Assembly (NCBI GenBank): GCA_035356615.1 | Contig: DAOQSN010000001.1 | Span: 62,001 to 126,000 of the forward strand | Source: JAKQDH01 sp029558835 | GTDB lineage: Bacteria > Planctomycetota > Phycisphaerae > UBA1845 | Reading direction: 5' to 3' | Length of the DNA stretch: 64,000 nucleotides | Part shown: positions 43,534-51,152 of the stretch, in pieces | How the letters are laid out: the number at the start of each line of letters is the position of its first letter | Numbering within the stretch: position 1 is the first letter of the stretch | Notes under the pieces: generated by a model | Seen by the model: only the letters and a program-made list of their open reading frames with translations | Databases searched by the model: none | What the model was told of the DNA's origin: nothing | Made by a program: the position numbers and the translations under genes

Positions 43534-45801
43534 TCACCTGCGCGGGCCGGCACTCTGGGGCACCGGCGCGGACGCGGAGGGGCTGGGGCGCTGCGCGTCC
43601 GCCGCAGCCGGGGCCTGGTTGAGCCAGACCGTCTGCGTCGGGAACGCGAACTCCACGCCCAGGCGCTCGGCCAGGCGCAGGATGTCGAGGAACAGGTTGT
43701 GCCGCTCGCGCAGCTCGATGCCATAGTCCGACACTTCGAAGAACACGTACAACATGATGTCCAGCGACGACGCCCCGAAGTCGTGGAAGTACACGTGGTA
43801 GTAGTCCTTCCGCGTGTACGGATGCAGCCGAACCAGCTCCCGAATGCCCTCGCAGAACGCGTCGATGCGCTCCGGCGGCGTCGAGTACAGGATGGAAAGC
43901 GTGGTCTTCGCCCGCCGGTACCGGCGCGCCCCGTAGTTGTCCACCAGGCTGTCCACCATCTTCGCGTTCGGGATCGTGATCAGCGAGTTGTAGAACGTGC
44001 GGATGCGCGTGGACCGGAAACCCACGTGCTCGACCGTCCCGTCCACGTTGTTCACGTTGATCCAGTCGCCGACGCCGAACGGCCGGTCAAACAGCACCGT
44101 CAGCGACCCGAAGAAGTTCCCCAGCGTCTCCTTCGCGGCAAACGCCAGGGCCACACCTCCGATTCCCAGTGCCCCGACCACCACCGACGGCGGCTGGTTG
44201 AACCCGTAGTTCAGCACGAACAGAATCACCACGAGCACCACGGCCAGGCGCAGCAACGTCCGCAACAGCGGCACCAGCATCTCATCGAAACGACTGAGCC
44301 GGATCTCCTTCGTGCGGGCAATGTACCCACCGATCACGTCCACGATGCGGTAACCGCACCCGACGGCCATGATGGCCAACACGAACTTGCCCGTCGGTAA
44401 CGCGATCCGCAGCGCCACCTCTGGCAGGCCCAGAAGCTGCACGCCGTAGTACCACACGAACACGGAGGCCAACCAGCCCGTCGAACGCAGCCCGCGCCGC
44501 TGGACGGCCGGGTCGATGGCGATGCGCCGCCGGCGCAGCCACGTCGTCATGCCTTGCCCCGCCAGCCAGGCCGCGAACCTGCCGATCAGCCAGCCGACAC
44601 CCACGAGCAGCGCCAGCGTCAGCCACTTCCATCCCTCCAGCCCCAGCAACGTCTGCCGGAGCTGTGCGGGCATGTGACCGCGCACCCACAGACCCCAGGT
44701 GAGGTGTTCCTGCACCCCCTGGGCGCGCAACTCGGCCACGATCGGGCGACCTTCGTATTCGTCGTACAGGGCCGCCAGCGTGTCGAGCGTCTTGCGCGTG
44801 AATCGCCACTCACCCGGCTTGAGTTCCGCGGCGAACGCGGCGGGCACTTCATCAATCCGGGTCAGCACGATGTTGCCTGTCTGGCTCGTATACCACACGA
44901 ACGGCGGGGCGTCCGGCGCGTCGGGAATCTCGGTGAGGACAACGAGCTTGATCTTGTCCATCACGTTCTTGAGCTGGGTCGCCAGCGTCCGCGCGGTCAC
45001 CGGCCAGGTCTCCGCGTCGCGCCCGGTGGGGTCCAGGCATTGCACGGCCGACTTGAGGTCCGGCGGCCGTGCGCTCATCGCGTCCAGAAACGTCACCATC
45101 GTGGCCCGCGGCGTGCGTCTGGCGGCCGGCACCGTGCTCTCGGCCGCCGGTTTGGCCGCCTGCTTGATGAGCGCGTCCTCCAGCGCGGGGATGCTCTGCA
45201 ACGTGAAGTCCGTGAACACCCAGTTGCCGCTGTCGCGGCGGCGCAGCAGGCGGATCTCCGGCGTGGGTACGACCTCCGGCTTCGGCTCAAGCTGGAAGAA
45301 CAGGTAGCCCTCGTGCTGGTCCGCCCGTTCGGGCACGTCGTCCAGGCGGACGGTCTGGGTTTCGAGAATGGTGTAGAGCCGCCTGGCCAGGGAACGAGCC
45401 CGCTCCGCCCGGTCCTCGCCCTTCAACCAGGAGATGTCCAGGCAACTGAGGGCATCGTTGATCCGCTCCGGCTTCGCCCCGGAAGCGTCCTGCATCGCCA
45501 GCAGGAACGCCCGCATCGTCGCCCGGGGAGTGCTCAGATCGAGTGCGGCCGGCGGCTTGGGCTCCGCGCCGACGGGCTTCGCTTCCCCGGCAGGTGGGTT
45601 GGCCTCATCGGCATTGGTCTGTCCGCCGGGCACAACCGGATCCGCCCCGGGGGGCGTGGTCGCCTCTACAGCGGCACCGGCCGGTGTCGGCTCCGTGGCT
45701 TTCGGTGCTTGCGCCGACGCCAATCCAGGCAAGCTGAGACCAAGAAGCAGTCCCCAACACAACCAACCCATGTTCAACAGATCGCCCGGTTTGCTACTCA
45801 T
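43534..45801 (-). CDS. MscS-family mechanosensitive channel
   Basis: A large (755-residue) mechanosensitive channel. A signal-like N-terminus leads to a long periplasmic region (about 60-370), then several membrane helices, and the conserved pore helix GALGIGGVALAFAAKETLGN followed by the MscS beta domain (FDRPFGVGDWINVNNVDGTV). It releases solutes on osmotic downshock. I chose the ATG at 45801. A promoter (TTGCCC, 16 bp, TACATT) would start the mRNA at about 45802, so the start may be leaderless; GGAGG just before it is too close to be ideal. An ATG at 45771 is the alternative. Confidence 0.88.
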   Translation of the reverse strand: MSSKPGDLLNMGWLCWGLLLGLSLPGLASAQAPKATEPTPAGAAVEATTPPGADPVVPGGQTNADEANPPAGEAKPVGAEPKPPAALDLSTPRATMRAFLLAMQDASGAKPERINDALSCLDISWLKGEDRAERARSLARRLYTILETQTVRLDDVPERADQHEGYLFFQLEPKPEVVPTPEIRLLRRRDSGNWVFTDFTLQSIPALEDALIKQAAKPAAESTVPAARRTPRATMVTFLDAMSARPPDLKSAVQCLDPTGRDAETWPVTARTLATQLKNVMDKIKLVVLTEIPDAPDAPPFVWYTSQTGNIVLTRIDEVPAAFAAELKPGEWRFTRKTLDTLAALYDEYEGRPIVAELRAQGVQEHLTWGLWVRGHMPAQLRQTLLGLEGWKWLTLALLVGVGWLIGRFAAWLAGQGMTTWLRRRRIAIDPAVQRRGLRSTGWLASVFVWYYGVQLLGLPEVALRIALPTGKFVLAIMAVGCGYRIVDVIGGYIARTKEIRLSRFDEMLVPLLRTLLRLAVVLVVILFVLNYGFNQPPSVVVGALGIGGVALAFAAKETLGNFFGSLTVLFDRPFGVGDWINVNNVDGTVEHVGFRSTRIRTFYNSLITIPNAKMVDSLVDNYGARRYRRAKTTLSILYSTPPERIDAFCEGIRELVRLHPYTRKDYYHVYFHDFGASSLDIMLYVFFEVSDYGIELRERHNLFLDILRLAERLGVEFAFPTQTVWLNQAPAAADAQRPSPSASAPVPQSAGPRR

Positions 45802-45808
45802 GCCCTCC

Positions 45809-45836
45809 AATGTACCAGATTCGGCCGGTAGGGCAA
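45809..45836 (-). promoter_or_regulatory. candidate promoter of the MscS gene
   Basis: Minus strand: -35 TTGCCC (45831-45836), 16-bp spacer, -10 TACATT (45809-45814). The predicted transcript start is within one or two bases of the ATG at 45801. Confidence 0.5.
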
Positions 45837-45956
45837 TCGCGGGCTGCACGGCTGCGCCGCCGAGGCACCCGAGCCGCCGGTGCGGCGCGGCGCAGGCAGC
45901 GACCGCGGCGATCGTGCGACCTGAAGCCGCGGACCGGAATGTGAGGAGATGTGACG

Positions 45957-47147
45957 CTACGCCGGACCGTCCTGAAGCTCCACCGGCAGATGCGGAGGAA
46001 ACCTGGGCGCCCCGAGCCCCGCCACCGGCTCCAGCTCGTCAAGCCAACACGCCCGATCGTCACGCCGGTAGCAGAGCGTCTGCCCGCGGAGTTCGGGATC
46101 ACGGGCGCGGTGGTACTGCAGGTGGATCTGATCGTCGTCGACCGTGACGATCTCGAGCTTGCCGGTCGCATGCGACATGACAAACCGCGCGCGCCACGCC
46201 AGCCCCGAGCCCAGGTGCATCGCTTCCTTGAAAAGCTGCCAACCCCGCACGATCGGCACGGTGTACGGCTCGTTGCCCAGCGTGGGCCGGCATTGGAACA
46301 GGTAATACGGCGGACAGCCGACGAACGACAGCTTGCGGAACAACTCGGCCAGCACCCTGGCGTCGTCGTTGACTCCGCGAATCAGCGGGCACTGGTTCGT
46401 GCAAATGACGCCGTTGCGAATGAAGCAGTCCAGCCCCTCGATCGCCAGGTCGGTGAGCTCACGCGGATGGTCGAAGTGCGTCATCAGGTACACGCGCTTC
46501 CGCGACGTCGAGTACAACCGCAGGGCGCTTTGCAGTTCCGCATCGTCCAGAATGCGCCAGGGAGCAAAGGCCGGCATCTTGGAGCCGATCCGGATGATCT
46601 GCACGTGCTCGATGGTGCGCAGGGCACGCAGGATGCGCACGAGCCGACGCGTGCTCATCAGCAGTGGGTCGCCGCCGGTGAGCAGCACGTTGGTCACTTC
46701 CGGATGGTCCGCGATGTAGTCCAGTCCCGCGGAAATGTCGTTGCTGGCCTCGTCGTTCTCGCTGGCGAACAGCCGTTTGCGGAAACAGTACCGGCAGTAC
46801 GCCCCGCACACCTCGTTGCACAGCAGCAGCACCGTGTCGGCGTACTTATGCTGCACCCCGCGGGCAACGGTCACCGCCTGCTCGTTACTCGGGTCAAGGC
46901 TGCCCCAGTCGCTCAACTCCTCCTCGCTTGGGATCACGATCCGCCGAATGGGGTCGTGGGGATCGTTCCAGTCGATCAGGCTGAGATAGTACGCGTTCGC
47001 CCGGAACCGGTACCTGGCGGCCACCGCGTCCAGGCGGGCGCGCTCGGCGACCGTGAGCGCCACCAAATCGCTTACCTTGCTGTAGTACCGTCCGTGACGC
47101 GATTGCGTCACATGTCTGCGGGCGTGTGCTTCCGGTCCCTCGAACAT
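45957..47147 (-). CDS. lysine 2,3-aminomutase family radical-SAM enzyme
   Basis: A 396-residue radical-SAM and PLP enzyme of the KamA/YodO family. The iron-sulfur motif is CGAYCRYC near residue 115; LLTGGDPLLMS binds SAM, and the PLP lysine should be in the C-terminal third. It interconverts alpha- and beta-lysine or is the EF-P-modifying EpmB type; this one is longer than EpmB, and no epmA or efp is in the window, so lysine 2,3-aminomutase is favoured without certainty. GGAGGTG five bases before the ATG at 47147 sets the start. Confidence 0.85.
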   Translation of the reverse strand: MFEGPEAHARRHVTQSRHGRYYSKVSDLVALTVAERARLDAVAARYRFRANAYYLSLIDWNDPHDPIRRIVIPSEEELSDWGSLDPSNEQAVTVARGVQHKYADTVLLLCNEVCGAYCRYCFRKRLFASENDEASNDISAGLDYIADHPEVTNVLLTGGDPLLMSTRRLVRILRALRTIEHVQIIRIGSKMPAFAPWRILDDAELQSALRLYSTSRKRVYLMTHFDHPRELTDLAIEGLDCFIRNGVICTNQCPLIRGVNDDARVLAELFRKLSFVGCPPYYLFQCRPTLGNEPYTVPIVRGWQLFKEAMHLGSGLAWRARFVMSHATGKLEIVTVDDDQIHLQYHRARDPELRGQTLCYRRDDRACWLDELEPVAGLGAPRFPPHLPVELQDGPA

Positions 47148-47571
47148 GGAACACCTCCATTCTGCGTGGAACGCTCGCACTGGCGGTGCGCCGTCGGTGT
47201 CCGGGCGGCGCCCGCGTGCCCTCTGCGAGGGGCCGCGCGCGCTGATCAGCATGAATGAGATGGGAACGGCGCGGCTGCTCCCTCCAACGCAAGTATAGAC
47301 CATGATCGACCTGACGACAAGCTTAATTCCATGAATATCAGTCTCAATTCACTATGGCCGCAATGGCTGGCATTTCGGGACTGGACGGACAGTACGCCTG
47401 CAATTCGCAGCCTGTGAGGAACGATGGAAAGCCTGTGCGGACACCGCGGCGTTCCCCTTGACGCTTGGCGTTCGCGGTCAGTGTCCAGCGCCAGCGTCTC
47501 TTGACCACCGGGTTGGAGCGGCCGCGAGGGGGCGGGTATCCTCAGCCGGCTGCTTGTCGGAGGCGTAGGTG
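47148..47571. promoter_or_regulatory. divergent promoter region
   Basis: A 424-bp gap. On the minus strand TTGTCG (47315-47320), 17-bp spacer and TATACT (47292-47297) make a good promoter for the aminomutase, with a leader of about 138 bases. The stretch 47305-47360 is A/T-rich for this genome. No promoter pair was found for the plus-strand gene. Confidence 0.55.
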
Positions 47572-48252
47572 ATGCCGGAGGTACCGCACGGCGGGGTTTC
47601 GAGGACATGGTGGGCACGTGGCGGGAAGCGCGTGTTTGACCTCGTCGTCTCCCTGACGCTGCTCGTGGCGTTGGCGCCGGTACTTGTGGTGGCCGCGGCG
47701 CTGGTCCGCCTGACGAGTCGCGGGGCGGTGCTGTTCGTCCAGGACCGTGGCGGGAAGGACGGGCGGGTCTTTCGGCTGTACAAGCTGCGGACGATGCGCG
47801 GCGGGCGCGTGCCGGATCCGAAGGAGCTGGTGCCACTCGATCACGCGGAAATCACGGCGTTGGGCAGGGTGCTGCGGCGGTTCAAGATCGACGAGTTGCC
47901 GCAGCTTCTGAACGTGGTGAAGGGTGACATGGCGTTGATCGGTCCCCGGCCCACGCTGGTCGACCAGGTGGAAGCCTATGACGCCTTCCGTCGGCAGCGT
48001 CTGCTGGTCCGTCCGGGCATCACGGGCCTGGCGCAAATCCACGGCAACACCGCGCTATCCTGGGACGAGCGGATTCTGTTTGACATCGCGTACGTGCGTC
48101 GATGCAGCCTCGGTCTGGACGTGCGCATCGTACTGGGGACGGTGCGGGTCCTGCTGCTGGGCGATCTGCGGACGGCCCGGCCGATTGCGCAGACGGAGTA
48201 CGCCCGCTACGTGACCCCCCCACCGGGCTACGGTGGCGGCGCGGAGCAGTGA
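47572..48252 (+). CDS. bacterial sugar transferase (polyprenyl-phosphate type)
   Basis: A 226-residue membrane-bound phosphoglycosyltransferase that starts glycan synthesis by moving a sugar-phosphate from a UDP-sugar to undecaprenyl phosphate. One N-terminal helix (about 20-42) is followed by the catalytic domain: VLFVQDRGGKDGRVFRLYKL, MRGGRVPDPKELVPL, FKIDELPQLLNVVKGDMALI and GPRPTLVDQVEAY. It lacks the long N-terminal part of WbaP, like PglC-type enzymes. It probably primes the polysaccharide made by the locus at 1.6-9 kb, though it lies far from it. Confidence 0.9.
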   Translation: MPEVPHGGVSRTWWARGGKRVFDLVVSLTLLVALAPVLVVAAALVRLTSRGAVLFVQDRGGKDGRVFRLYKLRTMRGGRVPDPKELVPLDHAEITALGRVLRRFKIDELPQLLNVVKGDMALIGPRPTLVDQVEAYDAFRRQRLLVRPGITGLAQIHGNTALSWDERILFDIAYVRRCSLGLDVRIVLGTVRVLLLGDLRTARPIAQTEYARYVTPPPGYGGGAEQ

Positions 48253-48350
48253 CGACGCCGGCGGTCTGTCTCGGCGACGTAACGAACCGACCCGGGCATA
48301 CGAAGTGCCCTTATACTGGGCAATAGGTGCCGGCCGGCCACGTTGACCCG

Positions 48351-48417
48351 TGGCGCGGGCGTCTCGCCTGTGGCTTGAGTGTCCCACGGGTCGTGGCACG
48401 GGCGTCCCGCCCGCGAC
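48351..48417. repeat. two 'GGGCGTCYCGCCCG' palindromes
   Basis: GCGGGCGTCTCGCCTGTGG (48355-48373) and CACGGGCGTCCCGCCCGCG (48397-48415), imperfect palindromes in direct order; a third is at 54626-54645. Short hairpins of this type recur in GC-rich planctomycete intergenes. Confidence 0.5.
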
Positions 48418-48515
48418 CGACAGGCGACGGAGCGGCAGTGTTGGCGATGGTACCGGGTCAGCCTGGATCGTGTGGTGCGCATCGTCGGGTTGTAGTTACG
48501 AAAAGGGAGACAGGG

Positions 48516-49382
48516 ATGAGCGTACTTGGGAAGCTGTTGACGTTGGGTGCCATGCTGGCGATGAGCGTGGCGGCGGTGGCCTGGGCGGGGCCGGTCGAGG
48601 AGGCAGCGGCGTTGTTTCGGGACGGCGAGGCGCTCTTAGCGCAGGGCGACTTCGAGGGGGCGGCCAAGGCTTTCCAGGGTTCGGCCCGCCTCGATCCCCG
48701 GAATGACACCTATCGTAGCGAGTACATCCTGCTCTGGCGGATCAACTCGTTGCGCGCGGGCTTGAAGACCACCACCGAACTGCCCAGGTGGTTGGCGACC
48801 GCCGGGCAGCTTCGGGCCTACTACTACGACCACAAGCTGCTCAGCGAAGCACTGACGCTCGACCGCGAGCGTCACGCCCGCCAACCCGGCGCGGAGTCAG
48901 CCGTGCTGCTGGCGGAGACGCAACTGCAACTGGGCCTCGACCACGAGGCGGAGGGGGCGCTGGCCGCACTGAAGGCGGAGGAGACGACGCCGCGCGCCCG
49001 CGTTCTGCTCGGCATTGCCCTGGCGCGACAGGCACGCCTGGAGGATGCGCGTAAGCTCGCCGCGGCAGTGGCCTTGGCGGCCGAAGATGACGCGCAACTG
49101 GCATTCGATCTGGCCCGCCTGCGGGCGTTGGTGGAAGACCGGCCCGGTGCGGCCGCGGCACTGGTCACCTGTCTGGAGCGCACTCTGCCGAGTCGTCTTG
49201 AGGTGACGCGCAGTCAGGTTGCGCAGTGTCCTGATTTTGACTCCATGCGCGCGGGGACCGAGTTTGCCCAGGCGTTGCGTACCGAATCGAAGGTACCGGA
49301 ATCCAAGTGCAGCACCGGCACCTCCTGCGGGAAGTGCCCCAGCCGCAGTGCGTGTGCTCAAGGGGACAAACCACGCCCCTAG
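48516..49382 (+). CDS. secreted TPR-repeat protein
   Basis: A 288-residue exported protein. A signal peptide (about 1-25, ending AWAG) precedes helical repeats of the tetratricopeptide type (EAAALFRDGEALLAQGDFEG, then three or four more to about residue 240). The C-terminus is rich in cysteine (CSTGTSCGKCPSRSACAQG), which may bind metal or form disulfides. GGGAG stands close before the ATG at 48516. It ends exactly where a repeat element begins and precedes a polyferredoxin, so the cysteine-rich tail might relate to electron or metal handling; that is a guess. Confidence 0.75.
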   Translation: MSVLGKLLTLGAMLAMSVAAVAWAGPVEEAAALFRDGEALLAQGDFEGAAKAFQGSARLDPRNDTYRSEYILLWRINSLRAGLKTTTELPRWLATAGQLRAYYYDHKLLSEALTLDRERHARQPGAESAVLLAETQLQLGLDHEAEGALAALKAEETTPRARVLLGIALARQARLEDARKLAAAVALAAEDDAQLAFDLARLRALVEDRPGAAAALVTCLERTLPSRLEVTRSQVAQCPDFDSMRAGTEFAQALRTESKVPESKCSTGTSCGKCPSRSACAQGDKPRP

Positions 49383-49546
49383 GTGGCTCCACGCGTCGGG
49401 GAAAGCGACAACCACGCTAGGGTGGCATGGCCAAGCGCAGCGCCGCCATGTCTTCCCCGCCGACGGGCGGTTGCCGCAACGACAGGCCGGCGCCTTCGGC
49501 TTGGGCATGCCACCCTTTTGGTTTCCCATTTGCGTGGTCCTGTTCA
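49383..49546. repeat. 'GGTGGCATG' inverted-repeat element, full copy
   Basis: Begins one base behind the TPR gene's stop. Inner arms are GGTGGCATGGCCAAGCGCAG and CGGCTTGGGCATGCCACCC; the outer right arm is TTTCCCATTTGCGTGGTCCT. It separates the TPR gene from the polyferredoxin gene. Confidence 0.8.
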
Positions 49547-49563
49547 GGACCGAGGGGACGAGG

Positions 49564-49602
49564 ATGAACCGCAACCGCGTAACCAGGGGCAAATTGCGGT
49601 GA
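49564..49602 (+). CDS. possible 12-codon leader peptide
   Basis: ATG at 49564 has a strong GAGGGG eight bases upstream, codes for MNRNRVTRGKLR, and its TGA overlaps the GTG start of the polyferredoxin (GTGA). This arrangement could couple translation of the larger gene. It may also be chance; no homologue can be checked here. Confidence 0.3.
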   Translation: MNRNRVTRGKLR

Positions 49603-50783
49603 AGGCGACCCGGCGCGTCATCCAGGCGGCCTTTCTGGCGCTTACAGTGATCGGCGTCTACCTGGTGGGCGGACACGCCGAGCGCTGGTGCCCCTTCGGC
49701 GGGGTCGAAGCGTTGTACGGGTACCTCGCCGAGGGGAACCTGATCTGCTCGTTGGGCATCTCGAACCTGTACATCCTGCTTGCGGTGCTGGTGATGACGT
49801 TGCTGCTGCGGCGGGCATTTTGCGGCTACATGTGTCCGGTGGGGGCGTTGTCGGAGTGGGTGCAGCGGGGAGCCCAGCGGCTGGGCATTCGTCCTCTCAG
49901 CGTACCACGGCCGCTCGACCGCGCTCTCTCCCTGCTCAAGTACGTGGTGCTGGCGGTGGTGCTCTACTTCACGTGGCGTACCGGCGAGCTCGTCCTGCGC
50001 GGCTACGATCCCTGCTACGCGTTGATCAGTCGGCATGGTGAAGACATCACGGTCTGGGCGTATGTGGTCAGTGGAGCCATCGTCGCGGCGTCGATCATGT
50101 TGACCGTGCCGTTCTGTCGTTGGCTGTGCCCGCTGGCCGCCACGCTGAATCCGTTCTCGCGCTTCGGGCTGGCGCGCGTGCGGCGGCAGGCGGAGGCGTG
50201 CCTGGATTGCGGCCACTGCGCGCGGGAGTGCCCGATGGCCATCCCGGTGGACGAAGTGGAACAGGTCACGGCCGCCCGGTGCATCTCCTGCCTGAATTGC
50301 GTCTCGGTCTGCCCGCGGAGCGAGCCGGGGGCACCCGCGCTGGTGTGGGGTCCGCCGGGGCGGCACCCGCGTGCCTGGTCCCAGGCTGTGTTGCTGGTCG
50401 TGCTGCTTGCGTGTATCGGCGGCGCGGTGGCGGCCAGTGCGCTCATTGCATTGCCGTCGTTTGTCAGTGCACGCGGGGAGCCGTCCGCCCACACGGAGAC
50501 CGTCGACCTGAAGATCACCGGCTTGACCTGCCGCGGGCGGGCGACGCTGCTGCTGTACTTCCTGGAGCGGGACGACGAGTTTGCGTTGCCGGGGTATGTG
50601 CGGGTGGAAGCCTGGCCGGGCCCGGACCCGGCCGTCGCGCGCGTGACGTTCGACCCGGCGGTAACGACGGCGGAGGCGGTCCGACAGGCGATCAGCGCGC
50701 CCTACTTTGACCACACGGGCAATCTGTGGCGGATGCCTCCTTTCGCCCTTGAAGGGTACGACCCGTTCGGCCTGGCGCCCTGA
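49599..50783 (+). CDS. membrane polyferredoxin (NapH/NosR-like)
   Basis: A 394-residue inner-membrane electron-transfer protein. Five or six helices carry conserved membrane cysteine pairs (FCGYMCPVGALSEW and FCRWLCPLAATLNP). Two [4Fe-4S] clusters follow (CLDCGHCARECPMAIP and CISCLNCVSVCPRSE). The C-terminal part after the last helix (about 305-380, VDLKITGLTCRGRATLLLYF) looks like a heavy-metal-associated fold with a single cysteine, unusual for NapH/NosR. The GTG at 49599 is taken as start because everything upstream in frame is repeat DNA. Its electron partners are not in the window. Confidence 0.83.
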   Translation: MKATRRVIQAAFLALTVIGVYLVGGHAERWCPFGGVEALYGYLAEGNLICSLGISNLYILLAVLVMTLLLRRAFCGYMCPVGALSEWVQRGAQRLGIRPLSVPRPLDRALSLLKYVVLAVVLYFTWRTGELVLRGYDPCYALISRHGEDITVWAYVVSGAIVAASIMLTVPFCRWLCPLAATLNPFSRFGLARVRRQAEACLDCGHCARECPMAIPVDEVEQVTAARCISCLNCVSVCPRSEPGAPALVWGPPGRHPRAWSQAVLLVVLLACIGGAVAASALIALPSFVSARGEPSAHTETVDLKITGLTCRGRATLLLYFLERDDEFALPGYVRVEAWPGPDPAVARVTFDPAVTTAEAVRQAISAPYFDHTGNLWRMPPFALEGYDPFGLAP

Positions 50784-51152
50784 CCAAACCGTTGCCCCGT
50801 CGCTGGCGTCACCTGCCCCAACCGAGCCGGATGCCACGGGTACGTTCCGCCCGATAAGTGACCGATTGCACGTTGAAACGTGGCCGCACTTCGGTTACAG
50901 TGAGAGTCTACTGGGATGCTGCGGCCGTAGCATGCGGTCACGGCGAAGTGGGGGCGTTCGGCTCGGGGGGAGCTGGGGGTGTGAGCAGCCCTGCGCGATC
51001 GCACAACCTCGCGTTATCTCCGTTGGACGATTGACGGCAGTCTTCCGTATCGAGGCAGGAGCGCACGGGTGTCCCTGTGGGGACGAGAGCGAGGGCTCAG
51101 CCGTGCTGGACTTCACCCGCGGTGCAACTACGTGAAGGAAGGAGAAGAGGGT
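50784..51152 (+). promoter_or_regulatory. leader of the subtilase gene
   Basis: A 369-bp gap. TTGAAA (50873-50878), 17-bp spacer and TACAGT (50896-50901) form a good promoter with a leader of about 245 bases. No gene was recognised in the leader. Confidence 0.6.

Noticed and set aside
49383..49598. N-terminal extension of the polyferredoxin back to 49383
   Set aside because: The added 72 codons are a translated dispersed repeat, shared with unrelated places in the window.
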